A stretch of 64,000 nt of DNA, taken from NCBI GenBank assembly GCA_965215315.1, contig CBDCDB010000008.1, forward strand, positions 1,364,001 to 1,428,000, in the 5' to 3' direction. Source of the stretch: Truepera sp965215315 (GTDB lineage Bacteria > Deinococcota > Deinococci > Deinococcales > Trueperaceae). The notes under the pieces were generated by a model that was given only the letters and a program-made list of their open reading frames with translations, did no database searches and had not been told where the DNA came from. Position 1 is the stretch's first letter. Each line of letters begins with the position of its first letter. Made by a program: the position numbers and the translations under genes. Of the stretch, positions 8,350 to 16,463 are shown one piece after another.

Positions 8350-9201
8350 ATGATGACGAACACCAAGAGAATGGCTGTTGTGACGGGGGCATCCTCAGGC
8401 ATCGGTCTAGCGACCGTTCAGGAGCTCTCGCGCCGCAGCTTCCATGTTCTAGCCGGGGTACGCAAACAAGGGGACGCCGACAGGCTTGCGGGCGAGAATA
8501 TTGAGCCTGTGACCTTGGACATCACCGATGAGAAGCAGATTACGGCGCTGGCTGAGCGCGTCACCAACGATCCGGAAGGACGCCGTCTGGGTGTTCTAGT
8601 CAACAATGCTGGCGTCGCGCTCAACGCTCCAGTAGAGGCTATCCCCCTGGCTGAGTGGCGTCGCCACTTCGAGGTCAACTTCTTTGGGCACGTCGCGCTC
8701 ACTCAGGCGCTGCTGCCCGCCCTGATCGCGGGCGGCAACGGACGCCTCATCAACATATCCTCGATCGGTGGACGCGTCGCCTTGCCGACCTACGGTGCTT
8801 ACGCCGCCGCGAAGTTCGCGCTCGAGGGCTTTAGCGACGTGCTCAGGCGCGAGGTCGGTCGGCTCGGCGTCAAGGTCATCGTCATCGAGCCCGGAGCCAT
8901 CACCACTAAGATATGGGGCAAGACGATAGCGACTATGGATGAGTTGGCAGCTAACATGAGCGCCGACCAGCACGCGCACTATGACGAGATGCCGCCATCT
9001 GTAAGCAGACGGAGAAGGGTCAGCAGGGCAGCGGCGTCCAACCATCTTCAGTAGCGGAAGTAATCGCCGACGCTATAGCTGTCCGACAAGCCACGTACGC
9101 GCTACCTTGTCGGGCGTGACGCGAAGCTGGTGGCGCGTATGACGAGTCTGCTGAGCGACCACACGCTCGACCGCATCATCGGCAGGCGCTTGGGTGTCTA
9201 A
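8350..9201 (+). pseudogene. Short-chain dehydrogenase/reductase, two frameshifts near the C terminus
   Basis: The first 220 residues are a normal classical SDR: TGASSGIG cofactor motif, NNAGVA, the NISSIGG serine and YAAAK catalytic pair. The frame breaks near 8993. The following sequence in another frame (ICKQTEKGQ ... VAEVIADAIAV) matches the usual continuation. A second break near 9082 returns to DKPRTRYLVGRDAKLVARM and ends with LGV and a stop at 9201. Restored, it would be about 282 residues. A good ribosome site (AAGGAG) precedes the ATG at 8350. Truncation by decay or assembly error cannot be told apart here. Confidence 0.75.
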
Positions 9202-9292
9202 GGTAGGCTTCAAAACCACTTGTTTTTTGAAACTAGTTGGTGTAGCCTGACGAAGCCGGTGCGTTGTTGCAAGCGGTAAGAAGGAGTCAATC

Positions 9293-10084
9293 ATGCAAGA
9301 GACAACTGTAGCAACAAAGTTACAGGGGCAAAAATTACAGGGGCAAACTGCGTTAGTCACAGGTTCAACGAGCGGCATCGGGCGCGGTGTCGCTTTGGCA
9401 CTCGCCGCTGAAGGTGCCCACGTCGTCGTCAGCGGTCGTAACGAAACGCGGGGGGCCGAAACCGTCCAAGCGGTTCGCGCTGCAGGTGGTCAAGTCGAGT
9501 TTGTACGGGCCGATCTCGGTACCTCGGCAGCGGCGGCACGTTCACTGGCAGAGGAAGCCGCCAACGTACTCGGAGGTCACATCGACATTTTGGTCAACAA
9601 CGCAGGCATCTATCCGGTTGGGCCGACTGCGGACGTGACCGATGAAACGCTGGGCGCACTGCTCAACGTCAATATCCGCGCACCTCACGCACTCGTCGCA
9701 GTAATTGCGCCTGCGATGGCGGCGCGGGGTCACGGGGCCATTATTAACCTCGGGTCGTGGATGGGCTCACTCGGGATTGGGTTTAGCGCCCTTTACGGCG
9801 CGACCAAAGTGGCCTTAGAGCAGATGTCCCGTTCGTGGGCTGCCGAATACGGTCAGTCGGGTGTACGCGTCAATTCGGTCTCCCCCGGCGTTACCCTCAC
9901 CGGAGGAAACGAGGCTGCCGGGGAAGTCCTCGAGCAAATGGTCGCCCCCACCCCCGCCGGTCGCGTCGGCACCCCGGACGACATCGGTAAAGCGGTCGTC
10001 TTTCTAGCGAGTGACGATGCTTCTTTCATTCATGCAGCGACGCTCGCCGTGGACGGCGGTATCCTCAACACCGCGTTACGCTGA
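9293..10084 (+). CDS. Short-chain dehydrogenase/reductase
   Basis: 263 residues, a complete classical SDR (NAD(P)-dependent oxidoreductase; substrate unknown). It has TGSTSGIGRG for the cofactor, NNAGIYP, the serine in NLGSWMGS, YGATK for the Tyr-Lys pair, and the C-terminal DGGILNTALR typical of FabG-like members. AAGGAG lies six bases before the ATG. An in-frame 15-base duplication at the 5' end gives KLQGQ twice just before the Rossmann fold. It follows the broken SDR by 91 bases and precedes an HxlR regulator. Confidence 0.88.
   Translation: MQETTVATKLQGQKLQGQTALVTGSTSGIGRGVALALAAEGAHVVVSGRNETRGAETVQAVRAAGGQVEFVRADLGTSAAAARSLAEEAANVLGGHIDILVNNAGIYPVGPTADVTDETLGALLNVNIRAPHALVAVIAPAMAARGHGAIINLGSWMGSLGIGFSALYGATKVALEQMSRSWAAEYGQSGVRVNSVSPGVTLTGGNEAAGEVLEQMVAPTPAGRVGTPDDIGKAVVFLASDDASFIHAATLAVDGGILNTALR
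9320..9349 (+). repeat. 15-base in-frame tandem duplication in the SDR gene
   Basis: TTACAGGGGCAAAAA (9320-9334) is followed directly by TTACAGGGGCAAACT (9335-9349), adding five residues (KLQGQ) to the N terminus. Confidence 0.85.
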
Positions 10085-10233
10085 GGCGGTCACACTAAGC
10101 TTGGTGAGGTAGGCACGTTTGGGAGCAGTGGTCAACACTGCTCCATTCTTTGTATCGTTTACTTTGTGTCGTTTCGCTGGTTGCAGCTTAAAGTTACCGG
10201 TGTCATAATACAAGCTGTTTGAAAGGGGCTGTG

Positions 10234-10584
10234 ATGAGCGGCAAAACCAGATCGGGCTGCCCCGTCAGCCTCGGGCTCGACATCTTCGGGGACAAGTGGA
10301 CACTTTTAATCGTCCGTGACCTGATGTTCGACGGTAAACGGCACTTCCGGGAAATTTTAGCTTCCGACGAACATATCTCGACCAACATCTTGACCAACCG
10401 GCTCAAGCTGCTTTTAGACGAAGGCATCGTGACCAAGACGGAGAACCCGAGTCACAAGCAAAAAGCGATCTACAGCCTGACCGAAAAAGGTAACGACTTA
10501 CGCCCCGTTTTAATGCAGATTAGTAGTTGGAGTTTTAAGTATCGCCCTGTCGGGGAAGTGTACCGAAATATCAGCGCGGAGTAG
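10234..10584 (+). CDS. HxlR-family transcriptional regulator
   Basis: 116 residues forming a winged helix of the HxlR/DUF24 family, small dimeric repressors or activators that often respond to reactive aldehydes or quinones. Signatures are GDKWTLLIVRDL, KRHFREI, ISTNILTNRLKLL and YSLTEKG. A single cysteine at the N terminus (SGCPV) matches the redox-sensing Cys of several members. I chose the ATG at 10234, with AAAGGGG upstream, over an in-frame TTG at 10219. Its neighbours are an SDR and an aldo/keto reductase, plausible targets by context only. Confidence 0.88.
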   Translation: MSGKTRSGCPVSLGLDIFGDKWTLLIVRDLMFDGKRHFREILASDEHISTNILTNRLKLLLDEGIVTKTENPSHKQKAIYSLTEKGNDLRPVLMQISSWSFKYRPVGEVYRNISAE

Positions 10585-10650
10585 CCCCTTTCGAGGGTGC
10601 CACCCCGCTTTTAGCGAGCGTACTGAGCCGTTGCCGAGGCGCTGCTGAGT

Positions 10651-11637
10651 CTACGGTACGGGTGCGCCCCTCGCCGCTTCCATCAGGGCAAACCATTCGG
10701 CGCGGTCCAGGCTTACGTCATCCGCTTTAACCGAATCGGCAATACGTGAGGCTTTGTGCGTCCCTAAAATTGGCTGAATCCCTGCCGGGTGCCGCAAAAG
10801 CCAACCTAGCGCAACGGCTTCTCTGGTCGTATTTTTTTGCTCGGCCAGCTCTGCAATCAGTTTGGCGACCGCATGGACATTGTCGGGTTCATCCGGGCCG
10901 GGGTCGAAGAGCCGTCCACCTGCGACCGGCGACCACGCCTGTACGGTGATGTCATGGAGGCGGCAATACTCCAAGATGCTCTGCGTATTGGCAAACGGTG
11001 CAACGGGCAAGTTGACCAAGACGCCGTTACTGATCATGTACGCGTGCAGGAGGTTAAGCTCGAGCTGATTGACCACCAGCGGCAAGTCGAGAGATTTTTT
11101 CAGCAGTTCAATCTGTAAGGGGCTGTGGTTACTCACGCCAAAATAGCGCACCATGCCGTTTTGATGCAGGTGCTCGGCAGCCTTGGCGACCTCTTCAGGT
11201 TCGACGAGCGGGTCGGGGCGGTGAAAGGCGAGCAAATCCACGTAGTCCGTACCGAGGCGCTTCAGGCTACCTTCAACGACTTTAATCAGATGCTTGGCGG
11301 TAAAATTATAGCGCCCCGGCGGACCGTAATCGGGGTCGGAACCGATGATGATACCAGCCTTTTCTTGTAGCACAAGCTTTTCGCGCAGCCCCGGATTCTG
11401 CTTCAAGGCGTAACCGATAACCTCGTCTGACTTGCCCATCGTGTAAATGTCGGCCAGGTCAATGTGGTTGATGCCGTGCTCATATGCTGCGGTCAAAAGC
11501 TCATTCGCGCGGTCTTTAAGGTCTTGCGTTGCCGGGGTTTTGTCCCAGCTGCCGCCGATATGCCAGGTGCCGAAAGCGATGCGGCTGACCTCGAGCTCGG
11601 TATTAGCCAACTTATAGGTCTTCATAAACTTTCCCAT
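10651..11637 (-). CDS. Aldo/keto reductase (YdhF-like)
   Basis: 328 residues covering a complete NAD(P)H-dependent (beta/alpha)8 oxidoreductase. The catalytic Asp lies in HIDLADIYTMGKSDE, the lysine in KLVLQEKAG and the histidine in LLAFHRP. The C terminus has the WSPVAGG and LGWLLRHPAGI cofactor-binding segments. Substrate unknown. Two nearby starts are possible, the ATG at 11637 or the ATG at 11625; GGGAAAG lies just before the second. It converges on the HxlR gene. It resembles but is not a duplicate of the truncated reductase at 7.5 kb. Confidence 0.88.
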   Translation of the reverse strand: MGKFMKTYKLANTELEVSRIAFGTWHIGGSWDKTPATQDLKDRANELLTAAYEHGINHIDLADIYTMGKSDEVIGYALKQNPGLREKLVLQEKAGIIIGSDPDYGPPGRYNFTAKHLIKVVEGSLKRLGTDYVDLLAFHRPDPLVEPEEVAKAAEHLHQNGMVRYFGVSNHSPLQIELLKKSLDLPLVVNQLELNLLHAYMISNGVLVNLPVAPFANTQSILEYCRLHDITVQAWSPVAGGRLFDPGPDEPDNVHAVAKLIAELAEQKNTTREAVALGWLLRHPAGIQPILGTHKASRIADSVKADDVSLDRAEWFALMEAARGAPVP

Positions 11638-11702
11638 CTCGCTTCAAGCAAAAAGGTTCGTACGAACCCACGCTGCTGAAGCTGTTTTAGTTGGAGCGAG
11701 TA

Positions 11703-11834
11703 TAGCAATTATCACACCTACTAAGCGCGAAGCTCGTAGCTATCATCTCTTAGGGGTACGTGCTAGCGTACGAAGTCCTCCGCAGGAACGACAATCATTT
11801 TCCTAGAGCGGCTTAAACCAGCTGATACCTGCTA
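11703..11834 (+). repeat. Intergenic repeat, type A, flanked by TA
   Basis: A 132-bp element starting TAGCAATTATCA and ending TGATACCTGCTA. The ends are inverted repeats with three mismatches over 12 bases. TA flanks it at 11701-11702 and 11835-11836. It matches 31206-31337 at nearly every position and with identical length. No open frame is present. This is what a miniature inverted-repeat element inserting at TA would look like. Confidence 0.85.
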
Positions 11835-12144
11835 TATACCGCCGCTGAAGGTGTGCTGTGACCAGACGCGTTTTGACCACACGCGTTTTGACAGAGACTC
11901 GAGACCATTGCCACACCGGAACCTTATCGGTTTGATCTTTGAGAAAGGGCAAAAAAAACCGCGCTCGTCTTGAGCGCTTTGATTTCTCAAGTCTACACCC
12001 GTATACGGGATTCGTCAAGGTTATGCACCCAAACCCGGACAGAAGTCTGCCTGACACGCTTTACACTTCTCAAAAGATGCCCTTTAGAATAGAAGATTTC
12101 GGCTCGAGTTCTTCATCTTCGCCCGCAATGACCGAATCCAGCGC
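11835..12144. other. Intergenic region right of the type A repeat
   Basis: No gene is supported. A 15-base unit repeats in tandem at 11860-11889 (GACCAGACGCGTTTT then GACCACACGCGTTTT). The rest is moderately AT-rich with no clear hairpin. Confidence 0.5.
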
Positions 12145-13083
12145 CTAACGGTATTCATCATGCGGCGTCCGTGGCCCCTCACGCACCCCGATCTCAGCAG
12201 GTTCGACGTGAACCGTGGTGACGATGCCGGGGAATAAACGTTGTAAATCCGCCTCGAGACTGCTTACCAAGTTGTGCGCTGCGCCCACGCTCATCGCCGG
12301 GTCAACAAAGATGTCCACTTCCGCAAAGCGGCCCGAACCGGAACGTCGTGAGCGCAACCGGTGGTAGCCCAGCACTTCCGGACGGCTCTCCAACACATCC
12401 ATAATCTCGCGCTCTTCGGTTTCAGGCAGCCGCGCGTCGAGCAAATCCGAAAACGAACCCGAAAGAACGTGCAAGCCTTCACGCGCGATATTGAGGCCGA
12501 CGAGCAGGCCAATCAGTGGGTCGAGGGCGAGCCAGCCGGTCAGTGTCACGAGCAGCACCGCTACGACGACCCCAACTGACGTCCACACATCCGTCCAGAG
12601 GTGCCGTGCGTTCGCCCGTAACGCCGCCGACCCGTTACGGCGAGCGAGACGCGCCAGATAGAACGCGCCGCCACCGTTTAGGAGCGTCGCCGCGAGCGCG
12701 ACCGACGCACTGAGGAAGGGTTTCTCGAGCGGTTGCGGCGTAAACAACCTGAATCCGGAGGTGACGATGATAAGAACAGCCGCGACCAAAATTAGCGACC
12801 CTTCAAAGGCGCTCGAGAGGTACTCGGCTTTGGAGTGACCGTAAGGGTGTTTATAATCCGGCGGCGTGCGGGCCACCCGTAAGGAGACCATCACCCCGAG
12901 CGCCGCCGCGACGTTGACCAGAGATTCCGCCGCGTCGGACAAAAGCGCGACGGAGCCGCTCAGCAAGTACGCGCCCGCTTTGAACGCGAGCACGACAACG
13001 GCGAGGATGAGACTCAGCCACGCCCCCTGCGCCGACGTGAGCGGGCCTTTACGGAAGATGCCCGAGAGCATACCCGAAAACAT
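12145..13083 (-). CDS. Cation diffusion facilitator (CDF) metal transporter
   Basis: 312 residues of the CDF family, which export Zn, Mn, Fe or Co in exchange for protons from the cytoplasm. Six membrane helices fill about residues 15-215. The metal-site motifs are visible as LLSDAAESL in helix 2 and HLWTDVWTS in helix 5. The soluble C-terminal domain (VEVDIFVDP-like strand, HVEP) follows. Metal specificity cannot be read off with confidence. It is the last gene of a leftward operon, two bases after the small gene at 13086. Confidence 0.88.
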   Translation of the reverse strand: MFSGMLSGIFRKGPLTSAQGAWLSLILAVVVLAFKAGAYLLSGSVALLSDAAESLVNVAAALGVMVSLRVARTPPDYKHPYGHSKAEYLSSAFEGSLILVAAVLIIVTSGFRLFTPQPLEKPFLSASVALAATLLNGGGAFYLARLARRNGSAALRANARHLWTDVWTSVGVVVAVLLVTLTGWLALDPLIGLLVGLNIAREGLHVLSGSFSDLLDARLPETEEREIMDVLESRPEVLGYHRLRSRRSGSGRFAEVDIFVDPAMSVGAAHNLVSSLEADLQRLFPGIVTTVHVEPAEIGVREGPRTPHDEYR

Positions 13084-13085
13084 GC

Positions 13086-13412
13086 TTAGGGCGTTTCGCT
13101 GTCCTCGCCTGATTCTGAAGCGAGCAGCGCCTCGAGTTCTTCACCTTCGTAGTCGGTGACGGTTTCAGCAATCAGCGCCAGCGCAGCTTCAGCTTGAGCT
13201 TCGGGGACGAGGACGAGCGTCGTTTCGCTGCTGACGCCGCCCAGATGCCTAGTGACGTCAGCAAAACCTAATGCAACTCGGACAACGACGGTAAAGTCTT
13301 CTTCCTCCAGAATCGTTGCCACCATTTCAGCTAGTGGCTCTGCCGGAGCAACGTCTACCACCGTCCAGAGGTCGCCGTTAAGTCTTACAACGTCACCCAA
13401 GGCCCCTTTCAT
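13086..13412 (-). CDS. Small acidic protein, possibly DUF2007-like
   Basis: 108 residues, not firmly recognised. The pattern VDVAPAEPLAEMVATILEEEDFTVVVRVALG resembles DUF2007-type putative signal-transducing domains, where a helix follows a short strand. The C terminus is strongly acidic (YEGEELEALLASESGEDSE). The start overlaps the stop of the M20 peptidase by four bases and its end is two bases before the CDF gene, so it is translated as part of that operon. Confidence 0.6.
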   Translation of the reverse strand: MKGALGDVVRLNGDLWTVVDVAPAEPLAEMVATILEEEDFTVVVRVALGFADVTRHLGGVSSETTLVLVPEAQAEAALALIAETVTDYEGEELEALLASESGEDSETP

Positions 13413-14623
13413 ACGTTTTGTCCAGTATTTTGTCCAAGATAGGCGCGGAGGAGTGCGGCGTAGCCTTGTCTAGCCAGCTTCAGATGTTCGACCGGTACAC
13501 TTTCGCGTGTCGTGTGCGCCAGCTCTTCTTCACCGGGGCCGAACCCGATGACGACGCCATCAGCCGTGGTTTTGACCAAGTGCGGCGCGTCGGTGCCGAA
13601 CCACCAGTAGCCTTCGCTGAAAGCTTGGCCTGCGTCTTTCATGACTTTAGAGAGTGTCTTCCGAGCTGTCTCCACGTCCGGGTGATCTTCACGCGCCGCG
13701 TAAACCGGGACGATGCGCGGGAAGGTGTAGGCCACCTCGCCGCTTTCACTGACAGCCTCTTCATCGGGGACGGTGAGGGTGGCGGAGGGCTCGAGCCCTC
13801 TCAATCTCGCTAAAATCGCTTCGGGTTCGTCACCGGGAGTGTTGCGGTAATCGACCGTGAGTTCAGCGCGGCCCGGTACGACGTTTTTGCCGTTTTCCGG
13901 ATATGAGGTCAGACTCGTCGGGGTTAAAGACGAGCCGCCGAGCGGCCCGCCGGACGGTAAAGAGAGTGTCTCGAGCTCCCCCAAAAACCGCCCCGCCCGG
14001 TAGAGCGCGTTGTCGCCCAGCTCATTTTTAGCGGCGTGGGCGATTTTGCCGGGTAGACTGACCGTTACCTCGACCCGGCCCCGGTGCCCGAGCATCAACC
14101 GGAGTTTGCTCGGTTCGCCAAGGATGACGACATCGGCCTTCATCGTTTCGCCCAGGTAACGTGCGCCGAGCCCGCCAACCTCTTCTTGCACCACACCGGT
14201 CACGACGACCGTGCCGCCGAGTTCAGCCTGCGCGTCTTTGGCCGCATAAACCATACACGCTAACGCCGCCTTCATATCGCACGCGCCGCGCCCGTAGATG
14301 CGCCCGTCAGTAAGTGCGCCGGACAGCGGCGGGTGGGGCCACTCACTTTCGTCACCCAAAGGCACCGTGTCGATGTGCCCGTTGAGCATCACCGTGCGGC
14401 CCGCCCTGCCCAGACCGCCGTACATGACGCCGACGGCGTTCCCTGCAGGATCTAAGTACGCCTCGTCAAAACCCTCGTCCCGGAAGGCAGCGAGCAAGAC
14501 CTCAGCGGCAGGTGATTCGCAACCTGAAGGGCTAAACGCGGCGATTAAACGCTTTGTCAGCGCGACCTCGGCTAGCACCATATCCGGCCCTGTATCCGGC
14601 TCGTTGTAAGGTAGATTTGTCAT
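13409..14623 (-). CDS. M20-family metallopeptidase (ArgE/DapE/LysK type)
   Basis: 404 residues from the ATG at 14623. These dizinc enzymes remove acyl groups from amino acids. Metal-ligand motifs are HIDTVP, GRGACDMK, the catalytic QEEVGG and GEPSKL. The C-terminal LAHTTRESV supplies the late histidine. In Deinococcus/Thermus a close family member (LysK) releases lysine or ornithine from the LysW carrier; whether this is it cannot be decided here. A longer frame to 14680 exists, but TATAAT ends exactly six bases before the ATG at 14623, which fixes the start. It heads an operon with the DUF2007-like and CDF genes. Confidence 0.85.
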   Translation of the reverse strand: MTNLPYNEPDTGPDMVLAEVALTKRLIAAFSPSGCESPAAEVLLAAFRDEGFDEAYLDPAGNAVGVMYGGLGRAGRTVMLNGHIDTVPLGDESEWPHPPLSGALTDGRIYGRGACDMKAALACMVYAAKDAQAELGGTVVVTGVVQEEVGGLGARYLGETMKADVVILGEPSKLRLMLGHRGRVEVTVSLPGKIAHAAKNELGDNALYRAGRFLGELETLSLPSGGPLGGSSLTPTSLTSYPENGKNVVPGRAELTVDYRNTPGDEPEAILARLRGLEPSATLTVPDEEAVSESGEVAYTFPRIVPVYAAREDHPDVETARKTLSKVMKDAGQAFSEGYWWFGTDAPHLVKTTADGVVIGFGPGEEELAHTTRESVPVEHLKLARQGYAALLRAYLGQNTGQNV

Positions 14624-14628
14624 CGGGC

Positions 14629-14635
14629 TATTATA
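14629..14635. promoter_or_regulatory. Overlapping divergent -10 boxes
   Basis: The heptamer TATTATA gives TATAAT on the minus strand (14630-14635), six bases before the M20 peptidase ATG. On the plus strand it gives TATTAT (14629-14634), facing the lipid kinase. One near-symmetric -10 may serve both directions. Confidence 0.6.
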
Positions 14636-14668
14636 CGGCCCGCCCAATAGGGAAAGAGGGCTCACAAC

Positions 14669-15661
14669 GTGGAGAAGCAACGTTACAAAAAGATTTTAGT
14701 CATTATCAATCCGGTTTCCGGGCAGCAAGACCCCGATAAGGTCGCCGGACTGATCGAGACACGCGCAGAAAGAGCCGGGGCGGAAGCCGTTGTACGCCGC
14801 ACTGAGGGCGAAGGGGACGCGGAAAGGTGGGCTAGAGGAGCCGCGGACGAAGGCTTCGACCTCGTGCTTACGTCGGGGGGTGACGGCACCGTCGTCGAGG
14901 CGATGTCAGGGCTGATACGTGCGGGCAACCCTATTCCACTCGCGCAGTTGCCTTCGGGCACCGCAAGTCAGATTGCGCTGGCGTTAGAGATTTCTAAAAA
15001 TGTGGGGGAGGCGCTCGAGCTCGTTTTCGACACACCCTCAAAAGTGGTTGACTTGGACGTGGGCTACTTACCTAACGCCGACCGCTACTTTGCGCTCATT
15101 ACCGGGGCCGGGTTCGACGCGCAGGTGATCGAGCAGTCCCCACGCGGCCTCAAACGGCGGTTGGGGTTTTTGGCCTATGTGTTGGTCGGTTTACGGCAGA
15201 GCGTCCGGCTTAAACGCAGCTCGTTGACCCTCACCTTAGACGGTAAACGTAGAAAGGTGCGCGCCCACACCGCGATGGTCGTCAATATCGGGCGTATCGA
15301 CAACGCCAATATCTCACTCGGCCCGGACATCTGGCACCACGACGGTGTTTTAAACGTCGTGACAATCGGTTCTAGAGGGCTCCGCGACAACCTCCGGCTC
15401 GCCCTTAAGGTACTGCGGCGCGACTACAGCACCGACCGCGATTTGCGCTACTTCAAGGCTAAGAAAATCAAAATAGACGCGCGCCCGGAACTGCCGACCG
15501 AACTCGACGGCGATGAGTTAGGCGACACACCGCTCGAGGTCGAAGTCGTCCCGAACGGCGTCCGGGTGCTTGTACCCGAGTCCTACGACCCCACCACGCC
15601 GCCCGGCGCGGGCGTTCAGGTCGCACCGGACGAACCGGAGGCGGCGTCCAAATCATCATAG
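14669..15661 (+). CDS. Diacylglycerol kinase family lipid kinase
   Basis: 330 residues of the DagK_cat family, which phosphorylate lipids or long-chain bases. The N-terminal NPVSG and glycine-rich GGDGTVVEA (about residue 70) nucleotide motifs are clear, as is LPSGTASQIA. The C-terminal lipid-binding beta domain follows (ITGAGFDAQVI, GRIDNANISLGP, HDGVLNVV). It starts with GTG at 14669, preceded by GGGAAAGAGGG. It ends inside the convergent alkyltransferase-like gene, so the two coding ends overlap by 46 bases. Confidence 0.88.
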   Translation: MEKQRYKKILVIINPVSGQQDPDKVAGLIETRAERAGAEAVVRRTEGEGDAERWARGAADEGFDLVLTSGGDGTVVEAMSGLIRAGNPIPLAQLPSGTASQIALALEISKNVGEALELVFDTPSKVVDLDVGYLPNADRYFALITGAGFDAQVIEQSPRGLKRRLGFLAYVLVGLRQSVRLKRSSLTLTLDGKRRKVRAHTAMVVNIGRIDNANISLGPDIWHHDGVLNVVTIGSRGLRDNLRLALKVLRRDYSTDRDLRYFKAKKIKIDARPELPTELDGDELGDTPLEVEVVPNGVRVLVPESYDPTTPPGAGVQVAPDEPEAASKSS

Positions 15662-16002
15662 GCAAACCGGTAACGCGCCAAATCACAGCGCCCCTGCGCG
15701 TCAAACACGACGCCTTCGGACTCTAAAAGCGCCCGCTGCAATTCGCCCGCACCGACCTTATAGGTTGAAATCCCGCCCTGCGCGTTGATCACCCGCTGCC
15801 ACGGGATGCGTTCAGCTTCTGCTGCGGCAAGACCGTATAAAATCCCGCCGACCTGACGCGCCGCGCGGGGTTGACCCACCAGCAGCGCAATTTGACCATA
15901 CGTTGCGACCTTGCCGCTAGGAATTTGGGCGACTAGCCCTAATACCCTTTCCTTAAACCTACCCGGTTCCGCAGGATAGCTTTCACTCTTCGGGGCGTCC
16001 AC
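15616..16002 (-). CDS. Alkyltransferase-like protein (ATL), MGMT fold with Trp for Cys
   Basis: 128 residues of the DNA-binding domain of O6-methylguanine methyltransferase. In place of the PCHR active site it has IPWQRVI, so the methyl-accepting cysteine is tryptophan. Proteins of this kind (ATL) bind O6-alkylguanine without removing the alkyl group and flag the lesion for nucleotide excision repair. The recognition helix YGQIALLVGQPRAARQVGGILYGL is complete. It starts with GTG at 16002, six bases after TATTAT, so it is leaderless. Its 3' end overlaps the lipid kinase by 46 bases, tail to tail. Confidence 0.88.
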   Translation of the reverse strand: MDAPKSESYPAEPGRFKERVLGLVAQIPSGKVATYGQIALLVGQPRAARQVGGILYGLAAAEAERIPWQRVINAQGGISTYKVGAGELQRALLESEGVVFDAQGRCDLARYRFAYDDLDAASGSSGAT

Positions 16003-16007
16003 GCCTT

Positions 16008-16014
16008 CATAATA
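16008..16014. promoter_or_regulatory. Shared bidirectional -10, two leaderless starts
   Basis: CATAATA is read as TATTAT on the minus strand (16009-16014), exactly six bases before the GTG of the ATL gene. On the plus strand it is CATAAT (16008-16013), exactly six bases before the ATG at 16020. The two start codons are 17 bases apart and both transcripts would be leaderless. Confidence 0.65.
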
Positions 16015-16019
16015 AAGGA

Positions 16020-16271
16020 ATGATACAAACTGTTTCAGGCATCATTATTTTGGTTATAGGCGTCGCCCTCATCGCGCAAAATTTGATTCAGGGTCAGCGT
16101 GACAATGGGCGCAAAGAAAAAGGGTTTATCGGACGCTTCGGGACGCTGATGATCGGACTCATCATCGCTTTTTTAGGGGCGGCACTGGTACTCCCGGCAC
16201 GGCAAGCTACGCCGACACCCGGCGCGAATCAAAACCCGGTTGATGATGCGGTCGAAGATAGCGGAGAATAA
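16020..16271 (+). CDS. Small two-helix membrane protein, unknown
   Basis: 83 residues with hydrophobic helices at about 4-24 and 39-60 separated by a charged loop (GQRDNGRKEKGF), then a Pro/Thr-rich polar and acidic tail. I do not recognise the family. The start is fixed by the -10 box six bases upstream. It is followed within five bases by another small membrane protein, suggesting a short operon. Confidence 0.7.
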   Translation: MIQTVSGIIILVIGVALIAQNLIQGQRDNGRKEKGFIGRFGTLMIGLIIAFLGAALVLPARQATPTPGANQNPVDDAVEDSGE

Positions 16272-16276
16272 ACCTT

Positions 16277-16450
16277 GTGGACGACCCGCTGCTGTTTATC
16301 TGCTCACTCATCTTTTTGCTCGGCGTCCTGATGGTGACGGCCTCGGCGTTTGAAAGGGTGAGCGCACGCTATCCGAAGATCATGCTGCACGGATTTCTGG
16401 TTTCGGTAGGAAGTTTCGTACTGGTACTCGTTGTCGGAATTTTACGCTGA
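16277..16450 (+). CDS. Small two-helix membrane protein (57 aa), unknown
   Basis: An open frame from GTG at 16277 to TGA at 16448-16450. It begins VDDPLLFICSLIFLLGVLMV and has two hydrophobic helices around a short basic loop (FERVSARYPK), ending with LVLVVGILR. Its hydrophobic pattern, its spacing five bases after the previous gene and its fit before the lipoprotein gene support it as real. Family unknown. Confidence 0.6.
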   Translation: MDDPLLFICSLIFLLGVLMVTASAFERVSARYPKIMLHGFLVSVGSFVLVLVVGILR

Positions 16451-16463
16451 GCATGGCCCGAAT

